Source: Oxalobacter sp. (GTDB lineage: Bacteria > Pseudomonadota > Gammaproteobacteria > Burkholderiales > Burkholderiaceae_D). From it: a stretch of 64,000 nt of DNA. The notes beneath the pieces were generated by a model. That model was given only the letters and a program-made list of their open reading frames with translations. It did not search any database and was not told the origin of the DNA. The position numbers and the translations under genes were made by a program. Location of the stretch: contig QZKY01000014.1 of the NCBI GenBank assembly GCA_003605115.1, positions 1-64,000 on the forward strand, written 5' to 3'. Every line of letters starts with the position of its first letter. Position 1 is the stretch's first letter. This document shows, one piece after another, positions 26,886 through 36,452 of this stretch.

Positions 26886-27893
26886 TCAGTCCATTTTAAC
26901 GCCGATGCGATTCGCAATAAAACTGGCAGCGGGTCGCACAAACGACTGGTGCTCATCGAGAAACAACTGCCGCAAACCGCTTTCCAGCGTCGTCATGGCC
27001 AGCGTTTTCATTCGGACGAACAATTCCGGGCAAGATGCATAGAAGCGATCGATCGTTTGTTCGCACGAAACGCCATTCCGCATCTGCTCACAAAGCGACG
27101 CCGACTCCTGATGAACGATGACAGACGCTACATAATTGTGTCGCTGTTCATGCACATCAATGAAAAGATCGACGATATCATCGAATATCTGACAACCAAT
27201 GCCAATTTGGTGAAGCGCCTCCTGTACTGATTGAACCTCCGCTTGCGCTTTGTTGGTGATTTCCTTTTCGAAAAGCGCGGGAATCGCCCAAGTGGACTGG
27301 AAGAGTATGCCGGTTTTGAGATGGTGAATCTTGCTCAGAATAACGTCGGGCGCCAGGCGTTCCTCCTGCGCTCCGATACCGCCCTCTTCCGACGCTTCCT
27401 GCACGCCGCTTCGCGTCAGCGCTTGCAGAGATGCGGTGCTTGCCTGCAGCGCGAGGTCAACAGAAAAATCATGCGCGCGGCAATAGTCTTGCAAGATGGC
27501 GAACAAAACGCGATCCGCAACCATGATGTCGAGCACGGAACGAAAGCGATGCGCCTGTGGCGGCAGATCAGTTTCAAGTGTGACTTTATATTCATCATCC
27601 AGAAGATTGTCGCAACCCGTCACCATGCCGCGCAAACATTGATTGACCGCCGCGTAAAGAATGCGTCGCTCTGAAGGAATGCCAGTACGATAGTAGGAAT
27701 AGAGAAAAAGCGTCGAGAAAAAATTGCGCGGCAGCGAAAAGCTCGCCTGATCCGTCGGCACCAATTGAATCGCGCTCCCATTGAGTATCGTTCCCGCCGT
27801 TCTCCAGAAACGCTCCAGCCCGGCGCGAAGCTCGGATTCCAACGTGCTGATCACGCCGTAGTGTTGTGCGAAAAGGGTAAATGGATTGGTCAT
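26886..27893 (-). CDS. Class I isoprenoid-synthase-like protein (divergent polyprenyl synthetase)
   Basis: 335 residues. Two Asp-rich motifs characteristic of trans-prenyl diphosphate synthases are recognisable: CDNLLDDE (Asp95, Asp99, Asp100; an altered first motif) and IFDDIVD (Asp238, 239, 242; a normal second motif). Much of the rest differs from the true octaprenyl synthase IspB encoded at 34390 in this window, so the product is probably different. Its start codon overlaps the methyltransferase stop by 4 nt. A prenyl synthase plus a UbiE-like methyltransferase recalls hepS-menG-hepT and suggests a dedicated quinone or lipid. This is inference. Confidence 0.8.
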   Translation of the reverse strand: MTNPFTLFAQHYGVISTLESELRAGLERFWRTAGTILNGSAIQLVPTDQASFSLPRNFFSTLFLYSYYRTGIPSERRILYAAVNQCLRGMVTGCDNLLDDEYKVTLETDLPPQAHRFRSVLDIMVADRVLFAILQDYCRAHDFSVDLALQASTASLQALTRSGVQEASEEGGIGAQEERLAPDVILSKIHHLKTGILFQSTWAIPALFEKEITNKAQAEVQSVQEALHQIGIGCQIFDDIVDLFIDVHEQRHNYVASVIVHQESASLCEQMRNGVSCEQTIDRFYASCPELFVRMKTLAMTTLESGLRQLFLDEHQSFVRPAASFIANRIGVKMD

Positions 27894-28546
27894 GCGGGCT
27901 TTGTTGTTGAAAACACGGCGATATAGCCGAAATATTCGGCGACGATTTTTGGCGGCATGAAGCCCGCTGCTTCAATCAAACCCGGCAACACGCCGCGAAT
28001 GTTTTCACCGATCTGCGGCTGCATGAGCACCCAGCGTGACGCGTGTGAAATCAGCAAGCCGAAAAACGTCGTGGGCTTGTGCATGTCCGCAATCATCAAT
28101 CTGCCGCCGGGCTTCAGCACACGAAATGCTTCCTGCAAACTTTGCTGTTTCAAATCCAGCGGCACATGATGATAGAAGAGACTGGAGATCACGGCATCGA
28201 AAGACGCGTCGGGGAAATGAAGATTTTCTGCAGCCATCGCTTCAAAACGGCAGTGCGGCGCGCCGCGCTTTTCGCGTGCCGCCGCGATCATCCTGCCAGC
28301 GGCGTCAATGCCGACAATATAGCCGCCCTTGTCAGGATCCAGCAATTGACTGATCTTGTGGCAAAGCAGGCCGGTGCCGCAACCCAGATCGAGAATGGCA
28401 TCGGACGGTTGAGGGGCAATCGCCCGAATCAATGTATCGTCGTACTCCGCTTGCTTGCTGAAAAGGCATAGCGGTTCCAGCACGTCGTAAACCGACGCAG
28501 CATAATCAAGCGTACGACCTTTGGTTGGTATGGATGAAATCGTCAT
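27890..28546 (-). CDS. SAM-dependent methyltransferase, UbiE-like
   Basis: 218 residues with AAGGAAAGG upstream of the ATG. Motif I is LDLGCGTGLLCHKI, the acidic post-I residue is in VGIDAAGRMI, DAVISSLFYHHV is motif II, and VLKPGGRLMIADMHKP is motif III. It resembles UbiE/MenG-type quinone methyltransferases but lacks their full signature. First gene of the leftward operon, head-to-head with the small-protein/apbE/rnfCD operon. The prenyl-synthase gene next to it hints at an isoprenoid substrate. Confidence 0.87.
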   Translation of the reverse strand: MTISSIPTKGRTLDYAASVYDVLEPLCLFSKQAEYDDTLIRAIAPQPSDAILDLGCGTGLLCHKISQLLDPDKGGYIVGIDAAGRMIAAAREKRGAPHCRFEAMAAENLHFPDASFDAVISSLFYHHVPLDLKQQSLQEAFRVLKPGGRLMIADMHKPTTFFGLLISHASRWVLMQPQIGENIRGVLPGLIEAAGFMPPKIVAEYFGYIAVFSTTKPA

Positions 28547-28579
28547 GTGAACCTTTCCTTAGTGCTTCCTGAGCGCGTT

Positions 28580-28618
28580 CTTAACATGTTCTTAACGCAC
28601 GCTTAACACTTTCTTAAA
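28580..28618 (+). promoter_or_regulatory. Four CTTAAC-type repeats with exact 11-bp period
   Basis: CTTAAC at 28580, 28591 and 28602 and CTTAAA at 28613, each 11 bp apart. Weaker matches continue the phase to the left (CTGAGC 28569, CTTAGT 28558). Helically phased direct repeats are the hallmark of OmpR/PhoB-family response regulators; the hexamer is close to PmrA/QseB-type boxes. A candidate -10 (CATATT, 28627) stands 8 bp to the right, suiting activation of the rightward operon. The array lies in the 272-bp gap between the two divergent operons. Confidence 0.75.
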
Positions 28619-28818
28619 CTTTGCAGCATATTTACGTTGAACCCGTGAAATGCGTTCGACGATTGTAATTCACTTCAAGCTTTTTTGTAGATGCTGGTCA
28701 ATGGACATGTGTGTGCGTCAGCGAGATCGGTATTTTTGCAGTATCATCACTGCACAGTTTGTAGTCCATATAGGAGTTCGGCGCTGTATGTTATTGAGAA
28801 CAACCGCAAGGAGAAGTT

Positions 28819-29109
28819 ATGACACAAGTAATACAATCCATTAAAAATGTTGCGCTGTTTCTGTTCGGTGTAAGCGTAATTGTGGCTGGCGCTAAAGTGA
28901 ACGATGCCAACGCACAAGCAAAGGAAGAAGCGGCACAGGCGAGAGCGGCAGAAGTCGCTGAAAAGGCAAAGGCACAGGTAGCCGCCGAACGTGCAAGGTC
29001 TGCGAAATCCACAACTACAGTAGAAAAGGCAAAGCCAGAAAAGGCAAGCGCCTCCAAACATAAAGTAAAAGTTGACTCCAAATTCAAATTTGATTCCGAC
29101 CCAAAATAA
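28819..29109 (+). CDS. Small exported Lys/Ala/Glu-rich protein
   Basis: 96 residues behind an AAGGAG site. A hydrophobic N-terminus (VALFLFGVSVIVAGA) ends with a possible signal-peptidase site near ANA-QA. The rest is highly charged: a run of Ala/Lys/Glu/Arg likely forming one helix (residues ~34-65), then a Lys/Ser-rich end. No Cys, no haem or FMN motif. First gene of the operon with apbE, rnfC and rnfD, 18 nt before apbE. Function unknown. Confidence 0.75.
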   Translation: MTQVIQSIKNVALFLFGVSVIVAGAKVNDANAQAKEEAAQARAAEVAEKAKAQVAAERARSAKSTTTVEKAKPEKASASKHKVKVDSKFKFDSDPK

Positions 29110-29127
29110 ACATATTGCGACGGCAAG

Positions 29128-30063
29128 ATGAACGATTTTTTGTACAAGGTACAAACGCGCTTCTTGTTTCACGCGGATGTGCGCATCAAGATTCCAGCGG
29201 CATGTACGGACGACCACTTCGACGCACTCTTTGACATCCTTGAGCGCATCGACAAACGCTACAACTCTTACCAAAAGGGGTCTTATTTCGATTTGATCAA
29301 TCAGCACGCGGGAAATTTCGTCACAGTCGATGACGAAGTGATTCGCATGCTCAAACAGGTAAAAGAATTTTCTGCTTTCTTTGATGGGCGCTATGCCATT
29401 ACGGTTATGCCCCTCATTCGCCTCTGGGGGTTTTACAAGGGCAATGTACGGCGTGTGCCTACCCCTGACGAAATAGCGCACGTGTTGCCACTGGTAGATG
29501 ACGACAAGATTGATATTCTCGGCAACGATGTTCGCATTGCAAAAGGGCAGGAAATCGTCACGGGTTCCTTCATCAAGTCTTATGCGGTGGATCAGTTGAT
29601 GAAGAAGATGCGCGAGATGCGGATCAGCGATGCAATTGTGAATGCCGGTGGCAGTACGATCATGGCACTCAATAATACCAGTCATCCTTTCTGGCAAACG
29701 AGTGTCGATATACCCGGAAAGAACGATCCGCTATTTCTGCTCAACATCGCCAACCAGGCTTACTCCACCTCCGCGCAAGGGGACAGTTTTGTTGAAATTG
29801 ACGGTAAACGCTATGGGCATATACTGAACCCCAAAACGGGATATCCTTCAATAAATCGGATGGTGGGCGTTGTCACCGATAGTGCGATGTTGGGTGATAT
29901 GCTGTCGACTGGGCTCTTCAATGAAACGCGAACCGAGTTTCTGCAAAAAATGCAGCAACTCCAGCAGCACTATCCGAACTTGGCCATTGAAGGGTTTCTG
30001 ATGGATGAAGCAGGACAGCTTATACAGACGGCGGGATTTGAGGCGCATAAAGAACCCGCGTAA
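29128..30063 (+). CDS. apbE: FAD:protein FMN transferase, ApbE-like, without signal peptide
   Basis: 311 residues. ApbE joins FMN through a phosphoester to Thr/Ser of target proteins. Visible: the early RYNSYQKGS region, GSFIKSYAVDQ (usually GxxxKGYAxD), NAGGSTIM, YGHILNPKTGYP and the C-terminal DSAMLGDMLSTGLF with the metal-binding Asp. It begins MNDFLYKVQTRFLF with no signal peptide or lipobox, unlike most ApbE lipoproteins, so it probably works in the cytoplasm. Directly upstream of rnfC and rnfD, its expected clients, although RnfD lacks an obvious FMN-acceptor Thr. Confidence 0.88.
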   Translation: MNDFLYKVQTRFLFHADVRIKIPAACTDDHFDALFDILERIDKRYNSYQKGSYFDLINQHAGNFVTVDDEVIRMLKQVKEFSAFFDGRYAITVMPLIRLWGFYKGNVRRVPTPDEIAHVLPLVDDDKIDILGNDVRIAKGQEIVTGSFIKSYAVDQLMKKMREMRISDAIVNAGGSTIMALNNTSHPFWQTSVDIPGKNDPLFLLNIANQAYSTSAQGDSFVEIDGKRYGHILNPKTGYPSINRMVGVVTDSAMLGDMLSTGLFNETRTEFLQKMQQLQQHYPNLAIEGFLMDEAGQLIQTAGFEAHKEPA

Positions 30064-30075
30064 AGGAGCGCATGC

Positions 30076-31350
30076 ATGTTGCAATTTGCATCCACCAAAA
30101 TCGTCACAAAAGCGAAGCCGATCGAAACGCTGGCGGAGTCTGCGTTTTTGCACCTGCCACTCTCTGCTTATCATGGCCACTTTGCCCACCCGGTTGTGCA
30201 AGCCGGCGACATGGTATTGAAATACCAGTTGATCGCCAAAGCCGGCGATCCTTTCTCTGCCAATGTTCACGCACCAGTTTCGGGGCGTGTGGTCGGGGTG
30301 CAGAAATTTCCAGATTGTGGCGGAGGCATGACGTCGATGCTGGTCCTGCAAAACGATTTTGCGGGGGCGTGCATCGACTTCCCTGCGATTCCATCAGACG
30401 ATCCGCCCGCAGACACCATCCTGGATTTGCTGTCAGCCGCTGGCGTGATCGGCGCGGGCGGCGCACAGTTTCCGACAGCGCTGAAATATCGCGCTGCTGG
30501 ACAACACATTCAGGCCTTCATCATTAACGGTACGGAATGCGAGCCTTATCTGACGGCAGATTACGTGCTGATGCGCGAACGCACTGCGTCGTTGTTCGAA
30601 GGCATTCGCCTCGTCAACACGTTTTTGCAAGCCAAGGAAGTCGTGATCGTGATCGAAGATCACAATCATGAACTGCTCACCGTATTTGCGCCCTATCTCG
30701 CGCAAGCGCGCTATGCAGGCATTCGCATGCAGGTGGTGATGGAAGAATATCCGCAGGGCAGTGAACGGCAGATCGTTTTTGCCGTCACTGGTCGCGAAAT
30801 GGCGCCGCCGCTGCATCCTTCCCGTGAAGGGTTTGTGGTCAGCAATGCAGGCACTGTCGTCGCAGCGTACCACGCACTGGCAGAACGCTTGCCAGTGGTG
30901 AATCGCATTGTCACCGTTTCCGGCGACGGCCTCCAGCAGGCCGGTAATTATGAAGTCCCCATCGGGACGCCCGTCGGCTATCTGCTCAATCAGCTCGGGA
31001 TTACGCCGGAACATTACACCATTGTGTTGGGCGGGCCGATGATGGGTCGACATGTGACAGACTGGGCGTCACCTGTCACCAAAGGTAGCGGGGGTATTCT
31101 TGTTTTGCCGCGTGATCCCGTCAAACGAGAAAACTGCATTGGCTGTAGCAGATGTGTTGAAGCCTGTCCGATGCGTTTGATGCCGCTGAAATACGACGAG
31201 GGATGGCGGCGCAGCAATCTCGCCATGCTGAAAAATTATCAGCTCCCTGTGTGTATCGAGTGTGGCGCATGTGAATATGTGTGCCCGTCCAATGTGCCGC
31301 TGGTGGCTTCCATCAAGGCCGGCAAGCTACTGCTTAGAAAAGAGGGGTGA
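30076..31350 (+). CDS. rnfC: RnfC-like electron transport subunit
   Basis: 424 residues, AAAGGAG upstream. N-terminal barrel-sandwich part (about 35-75), then an NADH/FMN-binding region with VIGAGGAQFPTALKYRA and EEYPQGSERQIVFAVTGREM. Two [4Fe-4S] motifs follow: CIGCSRCVEACP (Cys354/357/360/364) and CIECGACEYVCP (Cys393/396/399/403). In Rnf complexes RnfC is the peripheral NADH-side subunit. It lacks the long C-terminal extension of E. coli RsxC. Its stop codon nearly touches rnfD. No rnfA, B, E or G is present on either side. Confidence 0.92.
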   Translation: MLQFASTKIVTKAKPIETLAESAFLHLPLSAYHGHFAHPVVQAGDMVLKYQLIAKAGDPFSANVHAPVSGRVVGVQKFPDCGGGMTSMLVLQNDFAGACIDFPAIPSDDPPADTILDLLSAAGVIGAGGAQFPTALKYRAAGQHIQAFIINGTECEPYLTADYVLMRERTASLFEGIRLVNTFLQAKEVVIVIEDHNHELLTVFAPYLAQARYAGIRMQVVMEEYPQGSERQIVFAVTGREMAPPLHPSREGFVVSNAGTVVAAYHALAERLPVVNRIVTVSGDGLQQAGNYEVPIGTPVGYLLNQLGITPEHYTIVLGGPMMGRHVTDWASPVTKGSGGILVLPRDPVKRENCIGCSRCVEACPMRLMPLKYDEGWRRSNLAMLKNYQLPVCIECGACEYVCPSNVPLVASIKAGKLLLRKEG

Positions 31351-31352
31351 TC

Positions 31353-32435
31353 ATGAAAGCGCTCATCACCCCGCCCTTTATCAGACAGTCGGATTCCGTC
31401 ACCAAAATCATGGCGGATGTCCTTTTTGCGCTGCTACCATGCTGCGTGATGGCATGGGTCGCTTTCGGTTGGACACCTGTCATCGTTATTCTGGTCGCTT
31501 GCGGTAGTGCGGTGCTGACCGAACTCTTGTTTTTTCGTTTGTGTTCATGCTTTGGTTTCGGTAATACCGATGCCGTTGCTGATGGTTCATCACTCGTGAC
31601 CGGCACTTTGCTGGCATGTACGCTGGCGCCCTTCACGCCGCTGTATGTGGTGGCGTTCGGTGGCGTGATGGCGGTGCTCTTCGGCAAGCTGCTGCATGGC
31701 GGACTTGGCCGAAATCGCTTCAACCCCGCCTTGGTCGGCAGAGAATTCATGACGGTGTTTTTCCCGGCGGTGATGACATCAGGTGCTATCTGGTACAACG
31801 AAGAAGCGGTGAAATTTTCCAGCCTGAATGTACTGCACAATGAATTTTTTGACGCGCTCATTTTCAAAGGCAGTGGCGCAGTCGGCGAGTACTCCCCACT
31901 ATTGTTGGTGCTGGGTGGCCTCTATCTGCTGCTGCGTAATCGCATTAGCTGGCATATCCCCACCGCGCTCACGGTGACTTTTACGCTACTTTTTGTGGCC
32001 GTTTCACAAGGGGATTACAGTTTTTCGCTGGGGGGGGTGCTACTGGGCGCCATCTATATGGCGACGGATATGCCTTCCAGTGCTTCCACACGCACAGGCC
32101 AGATTTACTACGGTGCGATGATTGGCGCGGTGGCCGTGCTGTGCATCGCCTGTGACGTGCAGCATGCTTACATGTCCTATGCCATTTTGCTGCTCAATGC
32201 ATTCGTCGTACCAATCAATTGGGTCTTCAGGACGCGTGTCTGGGGAGAAAAGGTGCATTGGCCGCAGCGTCTGGTGCAAGGTGCCGGGCTGACCCTTGCC
32301 ATTCTGGGCGCAGCATGGGGGCTCACCTGGCTGCACGCCAAAGACTGGATGATCCATCTAATCTTGCTCTATATTGTCTGGAGCATAGGGGGGTTCATTT
32401 TCCGCCAATTCCGGCCGGACGCCGCTGCCCCATAA
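31353..32435 (+). CDS. rnfD: RnfD-like membrane subunit
   Basis: 360 residues from the ATG at 31353 with AGAGGGG upstream. About nine to ten membrane helices. RnfD/NqrB landmarks are LVTGTLLACTLAP, LGRNRFNPALVGREF and ATDMPSSASTRTGQI. In canonical RnfD the FMN-carrying Thr sits in an SGAT or SQAT motif in the loop that follows; here the only similar string is SGAI (residues 143-146), with Ile in place of Thr. Either FMN is not bound covalently or the site lies elsewhere. Last gene of the operon. Confidence 0.9.
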   Translation: MKALITPPFIRQSDSVTKIMADVLFALLPCCVMAWVAFGWTPVIVILVACGSAVLTELLFFRLCSCFGFGNTDAVADGSSLVTGTLLACTLAPFTPLYVVAFGGVMAVLFGKLLHGGLGRNRFNPALVGREFMTVFFPAVMTSGAIWYNEEAVKFSSLNVLHNEFFDALIFKGSGAVGEYSPLLLVLGGLYLLLRNRISWHIPTALTVTFTLLFVAVSQGDYSFSLGGVLLGAIYMATDMPSSASTRTGQIYYGAMIGAVAVLCIACDVQHAYMSYAILLLNAFVVPINWVFRTRVWGEKVHWPQRLVQGAGLTLAILGAAWGLTWLHAKDWMIHLILLYIVWSIGGFIFRQFRPDAAAP

Positions 32436-32575
32436 GCTTCCACGCCCGAACCTCCAACCCGCAAGCACAAAGCCCCTAAAATTCAGACATTTGACGGTAG
32501 AATAGCGGGCTTGCCCTGCCGTTTCGAGAATTGGGGCAATTATTACTCTGTCCATTACCTCAAAAGACTACTTTT

Positions 32576-34393
32576 ATGTGCGGCATTGTCGGCGCGATTG
32601 CGCAACGCAACATCACTCCTGTCCTGATTGAAGGTCTCAAACGCCTGGAATACCGTGGCTACGACTCTTGCGGTCTGGCGCTACGCATCGATGGCGAATT
32701 GCAGCGCGCCCGCAGCACCTCCCGCGTAGCCGACCTGGAAAAACAAGTCGCGGACACCCAGCAAAGCGGCGTGCTCGGCATCGCCCACACACGCTGGGCG
32801 ACCCACGGCGCACCGACCTCGAACAATGCCCACCCGCATTTTTCCCGTGGCCGTATCGCGCTGGTGCATAACGGCATCATCGAAAATCACGATGAATTGC
32901 GCGCTGAATTAAAAACACTTGGCTTTACGTTTGAAAGCCAAACCGACACCGAAGTCATCGCACATCTCGTTGAACACCTCTATGCTGGCGACCTGTGTGA
33001 GGCCGTCAAGCAAGCCATCAAGCGCCTGACGGGTGCTTATGCCATTGCCGTTATTTGCCGCGATGAGCCGAACCGCATGGTGGGGGCACGCGCTGGGTCA
33101 CCCCTGATCGTTGGCGTGGGCAAAGGTGAAAACTTCCTCGCCTCCGACGCGATGGCGCTCGCCGGCACCACGGACCAAATCATTTATCTGGAAGAAGGCG
33201 ATGTCGTCGATCTGAATTTGAACGACTACCACATCACCGACGTGTATGGCAAACCGGTCAAACGCGAAGTTCGCTCCGTGCAAGCCTATACCGCCGCTGC
33301 GGAACTCGGCCCGTACCGCCATTACATGCAAAAAGAAATTTTTGAGCAACCGCGCGCCATCGCGGACACGCTCGAAGGCGTGGAAGGCATCGTGCCGGAT
33401 TTGTTCGGCGATCAAGCAGCGGTTGTTTTCAAAAAAATAGACTCCTTGTTGATCCTGGCCTGCGGCACCAGTTATTACGCTGGCCTCACTGCAAAATATT
33501 GGCTGGAATCCATCGCGAAAATTCCGGTCAATGTCGAAATTGCCAGCGAATATCGCTATCGCGACAGCGTGCCCAACCCCAACACCCTGGTCGTCACCAT
33601 CACCCAAAGCGGCGAAACGGCGGACACGCTGGCCGCCTTGCGCCATGCCAGCGAACAAGGCATGAAGCATACGCTGACCATTTGCAACGTTGCCACCAGT
33701 GCGATGGTGCGCGAATGCGCACTCGCCTACATCACCCGCGCCGGCATTGAAGTCGGCGTGGCTTCCACCAAAGCTTTCACCACGCAATTGGCCGCACTGT
33801 TCTTGCTGACCCTCACGCTAGCCAAGATGAAAGGTCGCCTCACCGCAGAACAGGAAACCGAACATTTGCGCGCGATGCGCCATTTGCCTGTTGCGATTTC
33901 GGCTGCACTTGCGCTGGAACCGCAAATCATCGCTTGGGCAGAAAGTTTCGCCCGGATGGAAAATGCACTGTTCCTGGGACGCGGCGTGCATTATCCGATT
34001 GCACTGGAAGGTGCGCTCAAGCTCAAGGAAATCTCGTATATTCACGCCGAAGCGTATCCGGCGGGCGAATTGAAACATGGCCCGCTGGCGCTGGTCACCG
34101 AAGAAATGCCGGTCGTGACCATTGCCCCCAACGATGACTTGATCGACAAACTCAAATCCAACATGCAGGAAGTGCGCGCGCGTGGCGGGCAGCTCTTCGT
34201 GTTTGCCGATGCCGATTCGCGCATCATGCCGAGCGAAGGCATCCATGTGATCCGTTTGCCAGAACATTACGGCATGCTCTCGCCAATCTTGCATGTCGTT
34301 CCGCTGCAATTGCTGGCTTATCACACGGCGCTGGTGCGCGGTACCGATGTGGACAAGCCGCGCAATCTGGCGAAATCCGTCACCGTGGAATGA
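32576..34393 (+). CDS. glmS: Glutamine:fructose-6-phosphate aminotransferase
   Basis: 605 residues from the ATG at 32576, which exposes the catalytic Cys2 ([12 protein letters not shown]). Amidotransferase residues HTRWATHG and HNGIIEN are present, followed by two SIS domains ([38 protein letters not shown]) and the C-terminal LAKSVTVE. Makes glucosamine-6-phosphate, first step to UDP-GlcNAc. I see no ribozyme-like structure upstream. The stop overlaps the ispB start. Confidence 0.97.
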   Translation: MCGIVGAIAQRNITPVLIEGLKRLEYRGYDSCGLALRIDGELQRARSTSRVADLEKQVADTQQSGVLGIAHTRWATHGAPTSNNAHPHFSRGRIALVHNGIIENHDELRAELKTLGFTFESQTDTEVIAHLVEHLYAGDLCEAVKQAIKRLTGAYAIAVICRDEPNRMVGARAGSPLIVGVGKGENFLASDAMALAGTTDQIIYLEEGDVVDLNLNDYHITDVYGKPVKREVRSVQAYTAAAELGPYRHYMQKEIFEQPRAIADTLEGVEGIVPDLFGDQAAVVFKKIDSLLILACGTSYYAGLTAKYWLESIAKIPVNVEIASEYRYRDSVPNPNTLVVTITQSGETADTLAALRHASEQGMKHTLTICNVATSAMVRECALAYITRAGIEVGVASTKAFTTQLAALFLLTLTLAKMKGRLTAEQETEHLRAMRHLPVAISAALALEPQIIAWAESFARMENALFLGRGVHYPIALEGALKLKEISYIHAEAYPAGELKHGPLALVTEEMPVVTIAPNDDLIDKLKSNMQEVRARGGQLFVFADADSRIMPSEGIHVIRLPEHYGMLSPILHVVPLQLLAYHTALVRGTDVDKPRNLAKSVTVE

Positions 34394-35370
34394 TGACCGG
34401 CAATAACGGTAACGCGCCCATCTTGTCGGTCGTCTCCGACATGGCATCTGTTGATCGCATCATCCGCGAGCAATTGCACTCGGATGTAGCGCTTATCAAT
34501 CAGATTGGCGAATACATTGTTAACGCCGGTGGCAAACGAATCCGCCCCTCTCTCTTGCTCCTCTTTGCCAAGGCTTTGGGTTATTCAGGCGAGCATCATC
34601 ACACGCTCGCTGCGATGATAGAGCTCATTCACACCTCGACGCTGCTGCATGACGACGTCGTCGATGAATCTTCCCTGCGGCGCGGTCAGCCCACCGCGAA
34701 TGCGCTTTTTGGCAACGCCGCTTCGGTGCTGGTCGGGGATTTCATTTATACCCGCACCTTCCAAATGATGCTTGCAGTAGAAAACATGCGCATCATGCAC
34801 ATCATGGCTAACGCCACCAATATCATTGCCGAGGGCGAAGTCATGCAGTTGATGAGCCTTCGGGATGCGAGCGTCACCGAAGCGCAGTACATGCAGGTCA
34901 TCCACGCAAAAACGGCCGCACTTTTCGAGGCTGCCACTACCATTGGCGCCCTGATCGCAGGCGCACCCGAACCCACCATTACCGCAGCCGCTGAGTATGG
35001 CAAACAGTTTGGCATTGCCTTTCAATTGGTCGACGATGCCCTAGATTACACCGGCAATGCCGACGATATTGGCAAGAGCCTGGGCGACGATTTACGTGAA
35101 GGCAAAATGACCTTGCCCTTGATACGCCTGATGCAAACCGGTACCGACAAACAAGCTCAGCTCGTCAGACAATGCATCGAAAACGGCAACAACGACAACT
35201 TTGATGCTATCGTTGAAGCACTATCATCGTCTGACAGCATCCAGTACGCCCGAGGGCTCGCGCAGCATGCTGCACAGGCCGCTGCGCGCGCCATCACGCC
35301 GCTTCCCCATAGCCAATTCAAGGAAACTTTGCTAGAATTGGCGGCTTTCGCGGCGGATCGAAATCACTGA
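34390..35370 (+). CDS. ispB: Octaprenyl diphosphate synthase
   Basis: 326 residues. [12 protein letters not shown], the first Asp-rich motif [10 protein letters not shown] followed by RRGQPTAN, and the second QLVDDALDY are all canonical, in contrast to the divergent paralogue at 26886. Makes the C40 side chain of ubiquinone. Starts by ATGA-type overlap with glmS. In most Betaproteobacteria ispB sits upstream of rplU; here the rplU-rpmA-obg block is 6 kb away. Confidence 0.95.
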   Translation: MMTGNNGNAPILSVVSDMASVDRIIREQLHSDVALINQIGEYIVNAGGKRIRPSLLLLFAKALGYSGEHHHTLAAMIELIHTSTLLHDDVVDESSLRRGQPTANALFGNAASVLVGDFIYTRTFQMMLAVENMRIMHIMANATNIIAEGEVMQLMSLRDASVTEAQYMQVIHAKTAALFEAATTIGALIAGAPEPTITAAAEYGKQFGIAFQLVDDALDYTGNADDIGKSLGDDLREGKMTLPLIRLMQTGTDKQAQLVRQCIENGNNDNFDAIVEALSSSDSIQYARGLAQHAAQAAARAITPLPHSQFKETLLELAAFAADRNH

Positions 35371-35380
35371 CCCGCCCAAG

Positions 35381-35459
<79 letters not shown>

Positions 35460-35507
35460 AAATCGCTCCCCCTTTTCCCATTATCAATACCGGCCATTCA
35501 GACCGAT

Positions 35508-36281
35508 ATGTACAGCAGCTTCTATTTTCCCGACCGGGTAAAGTACGACTCGCCGGAACGCGCTGGGCTGGCGTTCGAGCCATTGTTCTTCAACAGCGCC
35601 GACGGCACACTACTGTCTGGCTGGTTCATACCGGCGCAAGAAGTGGGCAACCCGCTGGAAGCAAAAGGCACGGTGCTGCACATGCATGGCAATGCGCACA
35701 ACATGACGATGCAGTGGCAGTATGTGCAATGGGTACCGGAGCACGGTTATAACGTCTTTGTATTCGACTATCGTGGCTATGGTCAGTCGCACGGCACACC
35801 GGAACCGAAGGGCGTGTTTGAAGATGCCGTTGCTGCCCTTGATTATGTCCGCTCGCGTGCCGACATCGACACAGACAAACTCTTCGTATTCGGCCAAAGC
35901 CTGGGCGGCATGATCGCCATTGCTTCCGTCGGTGCCAGCCCGCAAGGCGTGCGTGCGGTACTGGCCGAGGCACCCTTCCATTCTTACACGGCACTGGCTG
36001 ACGACAGGACGCCGGGCGAGGGTGCAATCGTGGACGAAACCTGGAGCGCAAGCACACATGTCGCCAAACTGGCGCCAATTCCATTGCTACTCATCCATGG
36101 CACGAGCGACAGAGTGGTGCCTTATTCACATTCGGAAATGCTGCTGGCCGAAGCGCATGAGCCGAAGCAGTTGGTAACGGTCGCGGGCGGCGACCACCTC
36201 GACATTATGACCGACCGTTACGGCACGACGTATCAGGACATGATGGTCGACTTCTTTGCGCGCGCACTGCAAAAAACCTGA
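35508..36281 (+). CDS. Alpha/beta hydrolase (active copy of a tandem pair)
   Basis: 257 residues. Typical fold signs: LSGWFIPA, HMHGNAHNMTMQW (oxyanion region), FDYRGYGQSHGT, nucleophile elbow FGQSLGGM with Ser, acid in IHGTSDRVVP and His in GGDHLDIM. It resembles the bem46/YfhR-type serine hydrolases of unknown substrate. No signal peptide. Follows tRNA-Pro by 50 nt with no clear ribosome site. A paralogue of the same length starts 171 nt downstream. Confidence 0.88.
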   Translation: MYSSFYFPDRVKYDSPERAGLAFEPLFFNSADGTLLSGWFIPAQEVGNPLEAKGTVLHMHGNAHNMTMQWQYVQWVPEHGYNVFVFDYRGYGQSHGTPEPKGVFEDAVAALDYVRSRADIDTDKLFVFGQSLGGMIAIASVGASPQGVRAVLAEAPFHSYTALADDRTPGEGAIVDETWSASTHVAKLAPIPLLLIHGTSDRVVPYSHSEMLLAEAHEPKQLVTVAGGDHLDIMTDRYGTTYQDMMVDFFARALQKT

Positions 36282-36452
36282 ACCTCTCGTATCATCGTAC
36301 ACAGCGCATGCGGATTTCCTTCCCTGCCAATAGCCCAATACCGTATTTTGAGATGCTACAATTCGCAGGTTATCGACCATAGCAAGCTATGCCATACACG
36401 CCGTAAGGCCATTTGCTCTGCCGTTTTTTCACCTTTTTTCTTCATCGACATT

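Noticed and set aside
32436-32575. glmS ribozyme
   Set aside because: The 140-nt leader lacks the size and core of the ribozyme, which is typical of Gram-positives.
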